Below are positions 32,214 through 43,217 of a stretch of 64,000 bases of DNA, piece by piece. The stretch comes from Cymbomonas tetramitiformis (taxonomy: Eukaryota; Chlorophyta; Pyramimonadophyceae; Pyramimonadales; Pyramimonadaceae), in NCBI GenBank assembly GCA_001247695.2, contig LGRX02027232.1:18469-82468 (forward strand). Direction: 5' to 3'. Both the position numbers and the translations under genes were made by a program. Below the pieces are notes generated by a model, which did not search any database, was not told the DNA's origin, and saw nothing but the letters and a program-made list of their open reading frames with translations. How positions within the stretch are numbered: position 1 is the first letter of the stretch; every line of letters starts with the position of its first letter.

Positions 32214-33538
32214 TGAGGAGCTGGAGCTGAAGCTGGAGCTGGAGTTGCAACTGCTGCATTGATGCTGTGCTGACTCTTTAACTCCTTAACCAGGGTGTTG
32301 ATTGTATTGATGAGTTTGCCGGACTCATTTTTAGCACCCTGATTCTGTTGCTGCTGTCTCCTGAAAGGATTCTGAGCTGGTGGCTTGCCTTGTATGGTTT
32401 TTCCATCTGGGGTCTTGGTGGAATAACAATCCTTTGTGGCGTGTTTGGTACGACCACAACGTTGGCAAGGCTGTGAAGGATTTTGTGCTTTCCCTTTCCC
32501 TTTACCTTTGCCTTTTCCACCTTTCCCTTTGCTCCGATTCTGATTGGCATTTGAGTTCTGATTGCCATTCTGGCTCTGATTCCAGTTCCTGTTGGATTTA
32601 TCATATGGCTTTCTGCCACGCCCCTTGTCCTTGTCCTTTTTGACTGGGCCTCCTGATGACTGCTCCTTCTGCCCCCGATAGTGAAGGGTCTCTGACTGCT
32701 TCGAATGAACAACACAATTCAAGTCGAGCAGTATCTGTGTGGTTTGTGGCCACGACAGATTATTCCTTTCATTCTCTGTTAGGAATCTTAGGTGGAACTG
32801 TCTGCGGAGATCAGGGTCCATGTTGCTGACAAATCTGTCCTTTATTAACACATCGTCCAGATCAACTGCTGCTAAAGCAGCCAGCGACGTGAACGTGCGC
32901 AAATAGTCTGAGAAAGTCTGGCTCCCTTGAGTCAGTGCCATTAGGTGTTTCTTGGCCACTGATCTTTTATGGGGGTTGCCAAAATGACTGAGGAAAATCC
33001 TTCTGACCCTCTCATATGTGGCATCTGGTTGCTGTGCCACGACCTGGAAATAGTGTCGGTCATTGTTTTGGATAAGCGTTAGGAATACTGTGATCAGGTC
33101 CTTGTCTGGAACTCCTGGATAAGTGAACTGGAAATATCTGTCCACTGTGTCCAACCATACCTCTGCATCCTGTCCTGCTTTAAATTCCTTAGGTGGTGTC
33201 ATTTTTACCTTTGGAACCAAAGTGGGTGGAGCTGGTGCTGGAACAGAATCATCATCAGGATCTGTAAAAACTATTGGAGCATTATCTTCTGTTTTCTCAT
33301 CTTCTAGTTCCTTTGGTTCATTCTGAGGATCCTTATATCTGCTCATGTCGGGCCTCATGCGACTGATATTGTCGAAGTACCCTATCTGGTCGAATCTGGT
33401 CTGAGTATTGTCATAACTAGCGATCCACTTGGGAATCTTGAACCGACTGTATGCATCATAGGAGCCTAAGATGTCAAAGAACCATGTTGTTGGATCTGCA
33501 TTGATGGCTGGGATTTCTGGTTCTTCCTCTTCTGCCAT
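32159..33538 (-). CDS. Gag of element B
   Basis: An intact 459-codon frame from MAEEEEPEIPAINADPTTWF to RAPSR. It has a helical capsid-like region (AEVWLDTVDRYFQFTYPGVP), then Asn/Gln-rich (NRNWNQSQNGNQNSNANQN) and Lys/Gly tracts, a zinc knuckle CQRCGRTKHATKDC (CX2CX4HX4C) and a Gln/Pro-rich end. A GGGAAAC heptamer lies in frame near the end (GTTTCCC on the plus strand, 32207-32213) and the pol frame is -1 relative to gag, as in C. Gag being intact while pol is ruined fits a copy mobilised in trans. Confidence 0.88.
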   Translation of the reverse strand: MAEEEEPEIPAINADPTTWFFDILGSYDAYSRFKIPKWIASYDNTQTRFDQIGYFDNISRMRPDMSRYKDPQNEPKELEDEKTEDNAPIVFTDPDDDSVPAPAPPTLVPKVKMTPPKEFKAGQDAEVWLDTVDRYFQFTYPGVPDKDLITVFLTLIQNNDRHYFQVVAQQPDATYERVRRIFLSHFGNPHKRSVAKKHLMALTQGSQTFSDYLRTFTSLAALAAVDLDDVLIKDRFVSNMDPDLRRQFHLRFLTENERNNLSWPQTTQILLDLNCVVHSKQSETLHYRGQKEQSSGGPVKKDKDKGRGRKPYDKSNRNWNQSQNGNQNSNANQNRSKGKGGKGKGKGKGKAQNPSQPCQRCGRTKHATKDCYSTKTPDGKTIQGKPPAQNPFRRQQQQNQGAKNESGKLINTINTLVKELKSQHSINAAVATPAPASAPAPQGNSQGTAQVPVLRAPSR

Positions 33539-34907
33539 CTAAGAAACAAAACACAACACCAAAGATGCCTTCAGCTAACTGAGTGTGTGTGTTGGTATAT
33601 ATATAGTATATATATCTATGTTATATACATATAGTATATCTGTATGTTTATATACATGTAGTATATCTGTACATTATAATGAGGTAATTATGTATATATA
33701 TCCACCTTCTTCCCCCCTCAAGGAAGTGTGAACATAAGGCAGTTGTCAGTTGCCTTTATACCTCATGATATAGCATGCAGTCCTTATAGGAAGCAGCTGT
33801 TACAGTTTTAGGGTTGCAGTCCTACAGTCTTTGGGTTGTAGCCCTGCAGTTTTTGGGTTGTTGCCCGACAGTTCTTGGGTTGTTGCCCGAAATATTGTCA
33901 TGTCCGTGCTGATTTCAGCATGACAAATATGCCAAACACGAAGTGTTTCCTATTATATAGGTGGCATTTAGGGTATGTTACGCTACAGTGACCCTTATCC
34001 CCCACAGTGATGTTAGGGTGTTACTTGCCATCAGTAACCCTAAAATATGTTAAATTAAAGCAGTATAAACATTTTGCAAAGATATTTAAGCAAAACCGCA
34101 TTTAATTTTTCACTGTGTGTCACGTGGTTTTTTAGAGGTACGTTACACCCCTGACACACACACACACGTGATTTTAAGGGTGTTACAGGGTGTTACAAGT
34201 GCTGTAATATTTTGGGCATATTTATCAATAGCTGAATAATCAGATCAGCGAAAAAAATCAACCCAATTTTTTCATTTTGAAATCATGCGTGTGGAGTTTT
34301 TACGCATTTCGTTACAGCCAATATGTACATCCCTATATATTACACACCTAATATCTAGGGTGTTACACGAGATATGACCATGGTCATTATGTTTTTCTGA
34401 TACCTTAATAGGTATAAAATCATAATTTGAAATAAAATGGGGTCGAAATTTCAATTTTGAAATTTATCGCCAACGATTTTCACCCATTTTGCACCTTTTT
34501 GGCCATTTAATTATATCACCACAGTAATATATCTCAATGTGTGTGGAAGCTGCAAGTTACAGAACTATTGCAACTTACTTCACTTTTGCACATGATAATT
34601 TTCATGGCATAATAGTGAATATCTCTGATGGTCAACATCTGTGGTTGATCATAAATATGGGTTTTACTGATTTGAAACCCATGGAAGTTAATTCACTTCC
34701 TGGTGATTTAATAGGTGTATCAACTGTAAGCGGATTAACCACTTAAGTGATAACTTGTCAGAACCTATGATATATTTGGGCATATGGCTGTGCACTAAGA
34801 GCATATCAAAGTGATATCTCTAGATTCCAAATATATCAGGACACAGCTTGATAATAATCTAAGCAGTTCAACACAACACAATGTGTGTGTGTGTGTGTGT
34901 CCACAAC

Positions 34908-35645
34908 TCGAATGATTTGGATGATGGGATGTGGCTGTCCCTGTGGTACCCTTCTGATGGGTACTGCCTCTTTGAGTGCGTCGGGGATTCGTCTACGGCT
35001 CGCTTTTTGGGAGCGTCTTGGATTCGTCTGACGCTAGCTCCCTCTCCGTGTACAGTGCTCATGGTTATTACACATGCCGGGGGACTTGCGTTCTTTGACC
35101 TTGATATGAAGTACTGGCGGATCGCTGTGAACGGGGACGGCCGCCGGGTGGAAGTGGGTTTTGGGAGGCGGTTATCCCTGTGGTGCCATTCTGGCGGGCA
35201 CTGCCTCTTGGAGAGCTCGGTAGATTCGTCTGTCGTGCTGCGAGGAGAGGCAGAAGGTGGTGATGTACAACTTCTGTGTTCTCCCTTGAATTTTGTGGGG
35301 AGCACTTAGGTGCCCGCATGTTTCCTTTTTTTGACATGGGGTGTCCATGCTGTGTGGTGTGACTGCATTCATGACATAACCATGGACCAACAGGTCCCAT
35401 CCATCGACCGGGAGCCACTGGGGGGCATGCCAGCAGGGTCCGCTTACTCCGTTACCCAGAGACCAACAATTGTTGGGCGATGATCGGTCACATCGTATCA
35501 TTCTTCCATGCTGCCTTGCATCTGGGTTGGGAATATGTATGAGTTTGTGGTATCTTGTCACGGCCCCGCCCTGCTCTTGATTTGCTTTTCACATCCACTG
35601 GGATGATGATGGGCTGGCTTTTGTTGGCCGATCTCATGCCGTTCA
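34908..35645. mobile_element. 738-bp retroposon-like insertion with ~15-bp duplication
   Basis: GTGTGTGTCCACAAC occurs at 34893-34907 and again at 35646-35660, and the leader of C lacks the intervening sequence. The insert contains two imperfect copies, about 238 bp apart, of a segment like CTGTCCCTGTGGTACCCTTC (34934 and 35172) and ends with a GGATGATGATGGGCTGG stretch. It has no clear coding content and no A-tail. The long duplication suggests a non-LTR retroposon such as a SINE, though expansion of the GT repeat makes its exact length uncertain. Confidence 0.55.
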
Positions 35646-36926
35646 GTGTGTGTCCACAACAACCTATGTCAGTCAGTTCAATATGTAAGTACTGATCTGA
35701 GTAGGTACATGCTTTTTGTGCTGATCATTACTGAATCAATTGTCACAATGCATTGAGGTTGTTGTTCTTGCTCCAGCGATAATGAAAAGGTATGGACAGT
35801 GTTCAGCAGTTACCAGCTGCATTGTGAACACCGTATACTGCCTTCGGGTCTGGAGATATTCTCCATCAAGCCCTTCAGCATGTAGTTTTATCCTGTTACC
35901 TTAACTATCGCCATCACTGACATCCAACACGCACATGTGTTTGTTGGATGGTATCTATATTATCATACACATAGTTGATATTATAGTTGATCATTTCACT
36001 TACTGAGTCAGTGGTGTGTGCATTATGCAGGTACTTGCTGATTTAGTACATGTAGGTGTGTGTGTGTGTGTGGAACTTTACTACACACTTGTATGCAGGT
36101 GATAATGGTATTACAATATACCAAGATAATTCATCATGCAGGATGATCTGTATACCAAGTACTGAATAAATCCAACATGATATATATATATCAGATTAGT
36201 GGTTATTGTAATCTTGCATACTCTCATTTACAATAACGAGTTGCTTGATTTATTTTACATGTAGCTCCGGTGAGCATTCCATTCAGTGATCCACCATACA
36301 ATGATCATGCTCATCCCAAATCCTTCGTCAGAGCATGTCGAGCTAATTATGGTATTAAGATCACCTTCAGGCACCTTACACTTACATGATTCCAATATAG
36401 CTAACATGCACTGCAATATGCCTTGTGCAATGTATAATGTATTGTGATGTGATGCTAATGTTCCAGTTGTTATCATGATCAAACTGGTAATATATATTAC
36501 AGTTGTTACCGTGGTCAAGCTGTATCAATAATGCATGCACAATTCACAGTGTTGCAGTCACTCAGTATATAATGTATATGTAGTGTAATGCATATGTGCT
36601 GCATGCACTCATTATATACTTCATGATGGTGTATACTTTGGGCCTTGCGTAAATTTCGCGAAATTTTTTAAGAAATTTGGGTGGAAATTTTGGTCGAGAA
36701 TTTCGAAGAAATATTTGAGAAATTTGGGTGAATTTGGCGAAATATCGAGAAATTCACGAAAAGTCGAAAAGAAATATGCGCGGAATATGACTCCGTCGAT
36801 CATGTGGGCCGCCATCCCGCCAAATGCTATTCGAAATTTAACTTTCTTATTGTTCAGTTCGGCGCTCTAGACTCTTTCGTTACAACAGGCAATCCTCCAT
36901 TCCATCTAACAATCTACACTGTCGCG

Positions 36927-37528
36927 ATGATGGGCTCACTTGTCGAGGCTTACTCCTCAGTTACCGATGATAGTGATGATGGCAGTGAAGAACTAGTCAC
37001 TTTGCGCCCAGTTCACCTGTCGAGGTGGGCTGTCACAGGATATCCTACTCGACTTATTGGAGTGGAATCTGGATGGCAATATGACTCAAGAATCCTTTGG
37101 GCAACTGCTGCACATTTTGAAAACTAATCACCCGGACGTGTTTTCTAAGTTGCCCGACTCCTTCAAACAAAGCATTGCTCGGTTTAAGGTCATTGATATC
37201 CCACTCCTAGTGGTGGACCTTTGCCCGCATGGGTGCGTGATGTTCGAAAAACAATTCGCGGACTTTGACTTCTGTCCAAGGTGCGGGGCATGCCGTTGGG
37301 AGGGAGGTAAGGATCGGTGCGGTGCGGGGAATGCCGAGGGTGCGGACGACACCCGGAATGCCGAAGCCACCCCGAGTGCAAAGCGGGGGAAGGCGAAGTG
37401 CCAATTCTATCATTGGCATTTAAAGGATTTACTTCAAGCAATTTACAGCCATCCCGACGTTGCTGGGCTCATGCGTTCGCACGCCACGCGGGAAAAGTCT
37501 GAGGAAGGCATTCTGGAAGACATTCCCG
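36927..37528 (+). pseudogene. tnp2-type transposase, N-terminal exon(s)
   Basis: An ATG at 36927 starts MMGSLVEAYSSVTDDSDDGS, an acidic N-terminus. At about 37035 the frame must change to reach DILLDLLEWNLDGNMTQESF and then the cysteine-rich signature DLCPHGCVMFEK with FDFCPRCGACRWEG, which matches the C.NDC..F.....L..CP.C...RW pattern of CACTA transposases. The exon ends at a donor ATTCCCG|GTGAGT (37529). Whether the frame change is a tiny intron or a lesion is unclear. Confidence 0.7.
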
Positions 37529-37671
37529 GTGAGTAACACATTGATAAAGCATATCCCGAATTGCCCCGAAGAGGTACAGAAGATGCGCAGAATGTCTTCC
37601 GTGCACCTTCCGTATAACTTCCCGATTCCTGCTACTTGAATGAATTTAAGTTGTATTTATGTAACTTGCAG

Positions 37672-38595
37672 ATGGATCTGAGTGGAAGGCGAAGCAAGCT
37701 GCATATCCTGACTTCTTCAAGGACCCTCGCAACGTCATCCTCATGCTTTGCGCCGATGGGGCCACCGTTTGGAAGGACAAGTCGGGGGTTTTCCCTATCT
37801 ACTTTCAAGTGTTGAACTTGCCACCGGAAATCCGCAAGAAGTTCGTGGACCTTGAGTTGTGGGGAATGATGGCGGGGAAGCCGAAGAACACCACCATCCT
37901 CTCCTCGACGAGCTTTTGGAACTTTGGGGAGTTAGGTTTCCATGTTGGGACTCCTTCACGGACGACGTGTTCCAATGCCGGGCGATGCTTCTTGCCGCCG
38001 TGTTTGACTATGTAGGGCTCGTCGATGCTATGAACATTATGGGCGTGGGCAGCTTCTGTGCGTGTGCAAAATGTTTGATCCGGGGGAAGGGGAAATGCCC
38101 GCATCTAAATAAGATGTTGTACAAGTTTTGCGAGCAAGATCCGCCAGGTCCGTTTTCCCCAAAGACATGCCGAATGTATTCACAACATCTTCCGGGTGTC
38201 ATCTGAGCGTCTTCCTGTTATTGTACGCAGGGCCCGCCGTACCAAAGACCGACGAGTTCATTCGACGCGCGGGCCAACGACACGTCTTGCTTAGCACGTG
38301 TAAGAATGCGGCCAATCTTCAGGAAGTGTTGGAGGAGGAAATCGGCGAAACCGGTGTGAAGTTCCCATCGGCACTATCTCGTTTGCCGTATTTCGATCTT
38401 TCCAAGAATGTCATCCTTGACGGCATGCATCAACTCCGAAACCTTGGGCTATATGTCCATGAGGCACTCATGGGGTTCGACTTTACGCCGGATGTAAGAG
38501 AGCACGCTCGCGCGAACGATATGCATCCCACGTGGTGGAAGCCGACAAGGGACGACAAAGGTGATGCAGTCAAAACCCGACCACGAGCTAGGAAG
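37672..38595 (+). pseudogene. tnp2-type transposase, catalytic core exons, one frameshift
   Basis: After the intron 37529-37671 the frame reads DFFKDPRNVILMLCADGATV, with the first catalytic Asp region (L.L..DG), then SGVFPIYFQVLNLPPEIRKK, the family's wPi...NLPP motif. Near 37892 the frame has to shift by one base to continue PLLDELLELWG, FTDDVFQCRAMLLAAVFDYV and the zinc-binding CACAKCLIRGKGKCPHLN. A second intron (38148-38230, CCAG|GTCCGT to GTACGCAG) is in frame. The next exon runs to about 38595 with RLPYFDLSKNVILDGMHQLR, the FD....DGMH region holding a later catalytic residue. Confidence 0.75.
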
Positions 38596-38642
38596 GTGCC
38601 CGGAAGGTGCCCCAAGTATCCTCTACGTGTCTTCCAGATGTC

Positions 38643-40441
38643 TTCCTGTTACCACTAACTTTCGCGCCCGGGAAAATGACAGGTGTGGAACGATATTCAA
38701 TGGCAATTGGTCCGTTTCAAATCCCGATGCGGGCAAAAGGGTCGAAATCTTTGAGGTCGCTAGAGACCGCCTTGAAGTTCATGACGGAGCTCTCGTTGGG
38801 AAGGTCATGGGGGCAAGGCCATAAGAAGATGTTGCGTCCGGACGGCACGAACACCGGACCGAAGACGCTCAAGTGTCACGAGGCGTTGAAAATGCTACAA
38901 GCGGGCATCATGAGCGTGCTAGCGTCTTGGGATAGAGACGAGGGCTACTCGAAAAACATGCTTGAAGACTTGATCGGGCAGTTGACGGTCATAACGAGAG
39001 AGCTCACTTCGGAGCTTGTAGACTGTAAGGTACGGAAGACATCTGGAAGACATCCCGAATACGTTCTGAGTACATTCCACACGTCTTCCTTAATTGCATT
39101 TTATTTGGTGATTTTGCAGGATGTTCCTAAGCTTCAAAATCTGGTGGATGAGTTCTTCAAGTCACTCGAGCGCGATGGCTCACCTGACTGGCTGGTCATC
39201 AACACGCATTTGCTTTCCCACTTCCCCGACCAACTCCTCACTCATGTATGGTCCAATACGGGGGACATGGATATGTACGTGTTCGAATCATTCAACGGGA
39301 AGATTCGAAGGTGGGTGAAGAACAATGCATGTCCGGTTCAGAGTGTTATGCAAGGCTTCGGGCGGTACCGGATGGTACATGTGGTGCGAGGGTTAATCTT
39401 GGTACTTCGTCGCCGGCGGGAGGCAACCACCAATCCCACCCGGCCACCCGTGCTCCCGTTCTTGGCCACCGCACCGTTGAGGGCGCCGAACACCGTGGTT
39501 TTGGGAACACAAGGCAAGCGCCATGTACTCTCCCGCGCTGAAACGAAAGCGCTGGAGCTGTGGATGCATGGCAACGTGCCCCAATACCGCAAGTTGAAGG
39601 CAAAATTCGACGCCTACGTCACCTACTGCAAGAGGTAAGTAAGAAATGAAACCCATAAGGTGCCTGGAAGACGTTTTATATATCTTCTAGGCATCTTCCA
39701 CACGTCTTCGGTAAATACATGTCCTGACACTGTGCACGTATACATTCGCAGGGAAAACCATATGGTTCGGAGAAGTATTGGCGCACGAGCCGGAGCGTCT
39801 CGCCTGATGGATGTGGCGCTGCATATGCACGGTAGCGACCCCAAGGTCTGGCTGGGGAGACCATTCACGGAGAATGAAGCGGCACTCGTCGAAGGGCCTC
39901 CTCACGTGTGCCAATCTTTCGGCTCGGTCGTGGTTCGAGGAGTTTGCTATCGCACGGCAGCTCAGGACAAGACGAAGAAAACTTGTCAACGTTACTTCCG
40001 AGCCTTTTTCTCTGGAGAAAACATCAAAGGCGAGGAAATCGAGACTGACCGGTGCGTCCGTGCATTACGTTTTGGTGAATGTGCGCAGAATATGTACCGA
40101 ATGTCTTCTGCGTGTCTTCCCCACGTCTTCGGGGATTCTTACTATAGAGTATAATTGTGGCTTCAACTCGCAGGTACGCCATGGTAGATAGCATCTACAA
40201 GGTCGACTTGGCGCCGGCCGCGAAAGAGTACATTCTTGTGAAGGGAAAGTGGTTCCCTGAATTCAACCAAGCGACGACAAAACGGTTTGCCAAGCTAAAC
40301 TCGAAGTACGGGCCGGACAATACCGCAAAGGTGGTGTACACATACGACCCGGATGATCCCGAGACACCTTGTGACACTACTGATCCATTCATCCTGGCGG
40401 CTCAAATTGAGCACCAAGTTGTAATAAAAAACATCCTGTGA
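38643..40441 (+). pseudogene. tnp2-type transposase, C-terminal exons
   Basis: Exons at about 38643-39029, 39120-39634, 39752-40051 and 40174-40441 join in frame through introns 39030-39119, 39635-39751 and 40052-40173 (all GT-AG). They encode MLEDLIGQLTVITREL, then VINTHLLSHFPDQLLTHVWS and MDMYVFESFNGKIRRWVKNN, the conserved C-terminal half of CACTA/tnp2 transposases (N.H.L.H.PD, FE..NG.......N). A C-terminal region (DSIYKVDLAPAAKEYILVKG) follows and ends in TGA at 40439-40441. The boundary of the exon starting near 38643 is not resolved. The gene is expressed, if at all, from the plus strand. Confidence 0.75.
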
Positions 40442-40680
40442 TGAAGACGGCGGTGGTATTTGATTTAAAGGCTGACTTTTTCGAGTGCATCGACGATGAT
40501 GGTTCACGACCGAAAGGTGCAAGACGCAAGAGGCGATCATGATAATACGCCGGGCATCGTACTTAGTGGTCTGTATGTTGAATAGATGCAATCGTACATG
40601 TATGTGTAGATAGACCTATCAATTAACTTAGCCGTATATTATGTATCATAGCAACAGAGCATGATGACAACCCTGAAGTT

Positions 40681-41095
40681 GTTAGGAAGATACCCGGAAT
40701 GTCTTCCGCATGTCTTCCGTGCGCCTTCTGAATGTCTTCTGTGATTACGCGACTAGTGTACGTGTGGTATGAAGTAGCTATGTGGCCAAATTGCATAATC
40801 ATCACATATGTGTCGATAACACATGTCAGAATGTATTCTGGCCCAGAAGACATTCGGAACATCTTCCGGGTATCTTCCGGGAAGACTGCCCTTTGCATGT
40901 CTTCCGGGAAGATGTCTTCCGAAATCCGGAAGACATTCCGCACATCTTCGGCACGTCTTCCCCGAAGAGTGTCTTCTGGTTTCCAGAAGACGTTCCACTC
41001 AGAAGACGTCTTCTGGAAACCAGAAGACATCATTTCTACGAAGACGTCTATAAGACGTTCAGAAGACGTCTTCTAGACGTCTTCTGATTTTCCCA
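40681..41095. repeat. Array of GGAAGAC/GTCTTCC motifs near 3' end of tnp2-type element
   Basis: Dozens of overlapping copies in both orientations, such as CGGAATGTCTTCCGCATGTC (40697) and CAGAAGACGTCTTCTGG (41015), many forming the palindrome GAAGACGTCTTC. They continue until the subterminal AAATTTGGGTG zone. The same motif is found in each intron of the transposase gene. Confidence 0.9.
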
Positions 41096-42652
41096 GAATG
41101 TAGGGTTATAGGTGGGTAAGCAGCCCTCATTCTCACACGTTAGATAGCAATTTTAAAGTCGAGAAATATTTGAGAAATATGGGTGAATTTCAGGGCCCGA
41201 GAATTTCCCGAGAAATATATGAGAAATTTGGGTGGAAAATCGAGAAATAAGAGAAAGAAATTTGGGTGATTTTAAAAGAAATGTACGCATGGGCCAATGT
41301 ATACTGCAAGTCAAGTATATGTGTGTATGCGTGTGTGCTGCAATCATTGCAATCTCCGCACACTCTAATTTTGCACATATTATTATGTTGCTGCAGAATA
41401 TTCAGTGATCTGTCATGTTGAGCGTGTACGTGTGTGTAAGCTATTCACACAGTATTTATGCAGTTCACACTCTTGATTGCAAGTAAGTATACAAATTTGA
41501 CAGTGAATAAATTGCAATATCTCAGCAGTCATCAAAGTATTGTGTGGCATGCTGCAATATTTGTCATCATGCGTCCATTCATGATTATCCCTGTAAGTAT
41601 ACACATATTTTGCAGAGGATATCGTGACGCGCGCATATGATGCGCAGATGATTATTGCAACTATCGATGATGATGGTATATTGATGACATTTTGTATATT
41701 GACATCGTCATCATAAAACTGCAAAATGATTGTCGTGCGCTGCAAGTGATTTATTTGCGATCACGAAAATCGCAATGTGCGCGCTGCTGATAAAAAGCAT
41801 ATCTTGTCGCCGTATGCATAGCATATGATACGAATGCTAATTTTCGCACGGATCATGATTCCGCTGATGATTATCGTGTCCGCATCTCATACTGCGAATT
41901 TCTTATAGCTGCGAATCATTTCTGCGCGTGCATATGTGATCGACGTGCATTTGTATGCCGCATGCACACCTTTTCGCGCAGTCTATACGACGCTCAGCTG
42001 CTGTGTACGATTCTGCGAATGCGACGATTATCCTCGCGCACTCTATTCGCTTTTGCAGCGATTAGTAGATGCAGTATATCAATATTTATGCGATTGCGTC
42101 GCCAGATATGATTTGCGCTCCGCAACCTGCATACACAAAATTATTGATATCTATGCTGCATCTCGTTTCTCGCCTTGACGATCGAATACCAACTGATAAG
42201 GACGCAGACGCGAGCCTTAAGATATATTATGATATAATAAGATAGCGCAGGTGTTATTGAACAGTAACACGCGCACAGCTTATGAGCGGGTGATGAGTGC
42301 AGACTTCGTCCGAAGATACTGCTGTAGCACAACGCTATCTCATCTATACCGAATGCCTCCCATCTCACAGATGGTACCGCTATTGGGTTGTGAACCCGAG
42401 GCATTGGTTGAACGACTAGTATCGGCAGAACGAATGATGCGTTCGCCATATGATACTCGCATGCTTGTTCCGCACATGCTAGAAGCGAAGATGATTTCTT
42501 CTCCGAACCGTTCGGTACTTCAAGATAGCATCTTGCTTCGCCATTCTCGAGTCCGACATACGGCCTCTCGATGACAGGTGTCATTCAAGTCTTTCCTTGA
42601 ATAAATGACAGATGATGTGATTTATCATCTCGATGACATGTACAGTCATAGT

Positions 42653-42845
42653 TGCTGGATTCAGTGACCCGTAGGTCATAACTTACTCTGACTCCCGATA
42701 GCTGTACCAGTACTCGTACAGTACTAGGTGACAGATACCTAGGTCACAGACCGCCTTATATTCGTTTATCTTTATAATCAGTTTACACTTGTATGAGAAA
42801 CCATTCAGTGACCACCCGATATAATACGGTATATTATATCTCACA
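42653..42845 (+). repeat. 5' LTR of element E
   Basis: Begins TGCTGGATTCAGTGACCC and ends ATTATATCTCACA. It differs from the 3' LTR by one A/G near its end. Confidence 0.92.
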
Positions 42846-43217
42846 GGTTATGGGGTATTACCCCGCTTTTATCACTGCTGACTTTACCATGATTGGCTAA
42901 GCTTTTCCGCTTGGCGGGGCGTTGGGGCCTCGCGAGGTGTTGAATTGGCCACTTTAGGGCGTGCGGTTTACACCATGTTGCGGTGAGATTTCGAGTTGGG
43001 ACTTTCGGCAACTTTTTCGAGTGTCCGCGTTGGATTTTGTTTTAGACTGGGCTTGATCACCCCTGTCAACATCTCCTTGGCCGTCGCGTATTCGACTTCG
43101 TTGGTTTCGTTCGACCCCATCTTCTCCTTACTCCGCAACTGCATTACGGTCGCCCGCCACCTTACAATTTGCACCTCGCCTTTTCCCCAACCCCCCTCCT
43201 ATAGGAATTTATTCTGA
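42846..43217 (+). other. Short leader of element E
   Basis: 372 bp of non-coding DNA between LTR and gag. It begins GGTTATGGGGTATTACCCCG, a small hairpin (GGGGTA/TACCCC) directly after the LTR. I cannot match a primer-binding site. Confidence 0.5.

Larger units (their letters stand above)
36638..41297 (+). mobile_element. tnp2/CMC-type DNA transposon with 8-bp target duplication
   Basis: The ends read TTGGGCCTTGCGTAAATTTC and, reversed, TTGGCCCATGCGTACATTTC, with TGTATACT on both sides (36630-36637 and 41298-41305). Comparison with the leader of C shows no sequence at this place, so the limits are exact. Both subterminal regions carry repeats of GAAATTTGGGTG. The interior has a multi-exon transposase gene on the plus strand and, at 40681-41095, an array of GGAAGAC/GTCTTCC motifs that also occur in every intron. 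Confidence 0.88.
33539..42193 (-). other. Leader of element B between 5' LTR and gag, with nested insertions
   Basis: Removing the tnp2-type element and the 738-bp insert leaves about 3.2 kb, matching the leader of C in length and sequence (for example the CCTTCGGGTCTGGAGATA segment near 35845). The primer-binding-site candidate TGGTATTC (minus strand, 42184-42191) lies two bases from the LTR. It carries the GGGTTGTTGCCC minisatellite at 33806-33891 and many GTGTTAC motifs. No coding content is seen outside the insertions. Confidence 0.75.

Noticed and set aside
34881..35309. Plus-strand open frame of about 140 codons in the leader insert of B
   Set aside because: It starts in a GT repeat and spans an internal duplication. 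The composition is not protein-like and no domain is recognised.
36638..41297. Assignment to KDZ or hAT because of the 8-bp duplication
   Set aside because: The protein shows CP.CG..RW, NLPP.IR, C..C...GKGKCPH and FE..NG blocks of tnp2/CACTA transposases and none of the hAT blocks. The superfamily name is therefore kept as tnp2/CMC-type with an unusual duplication.
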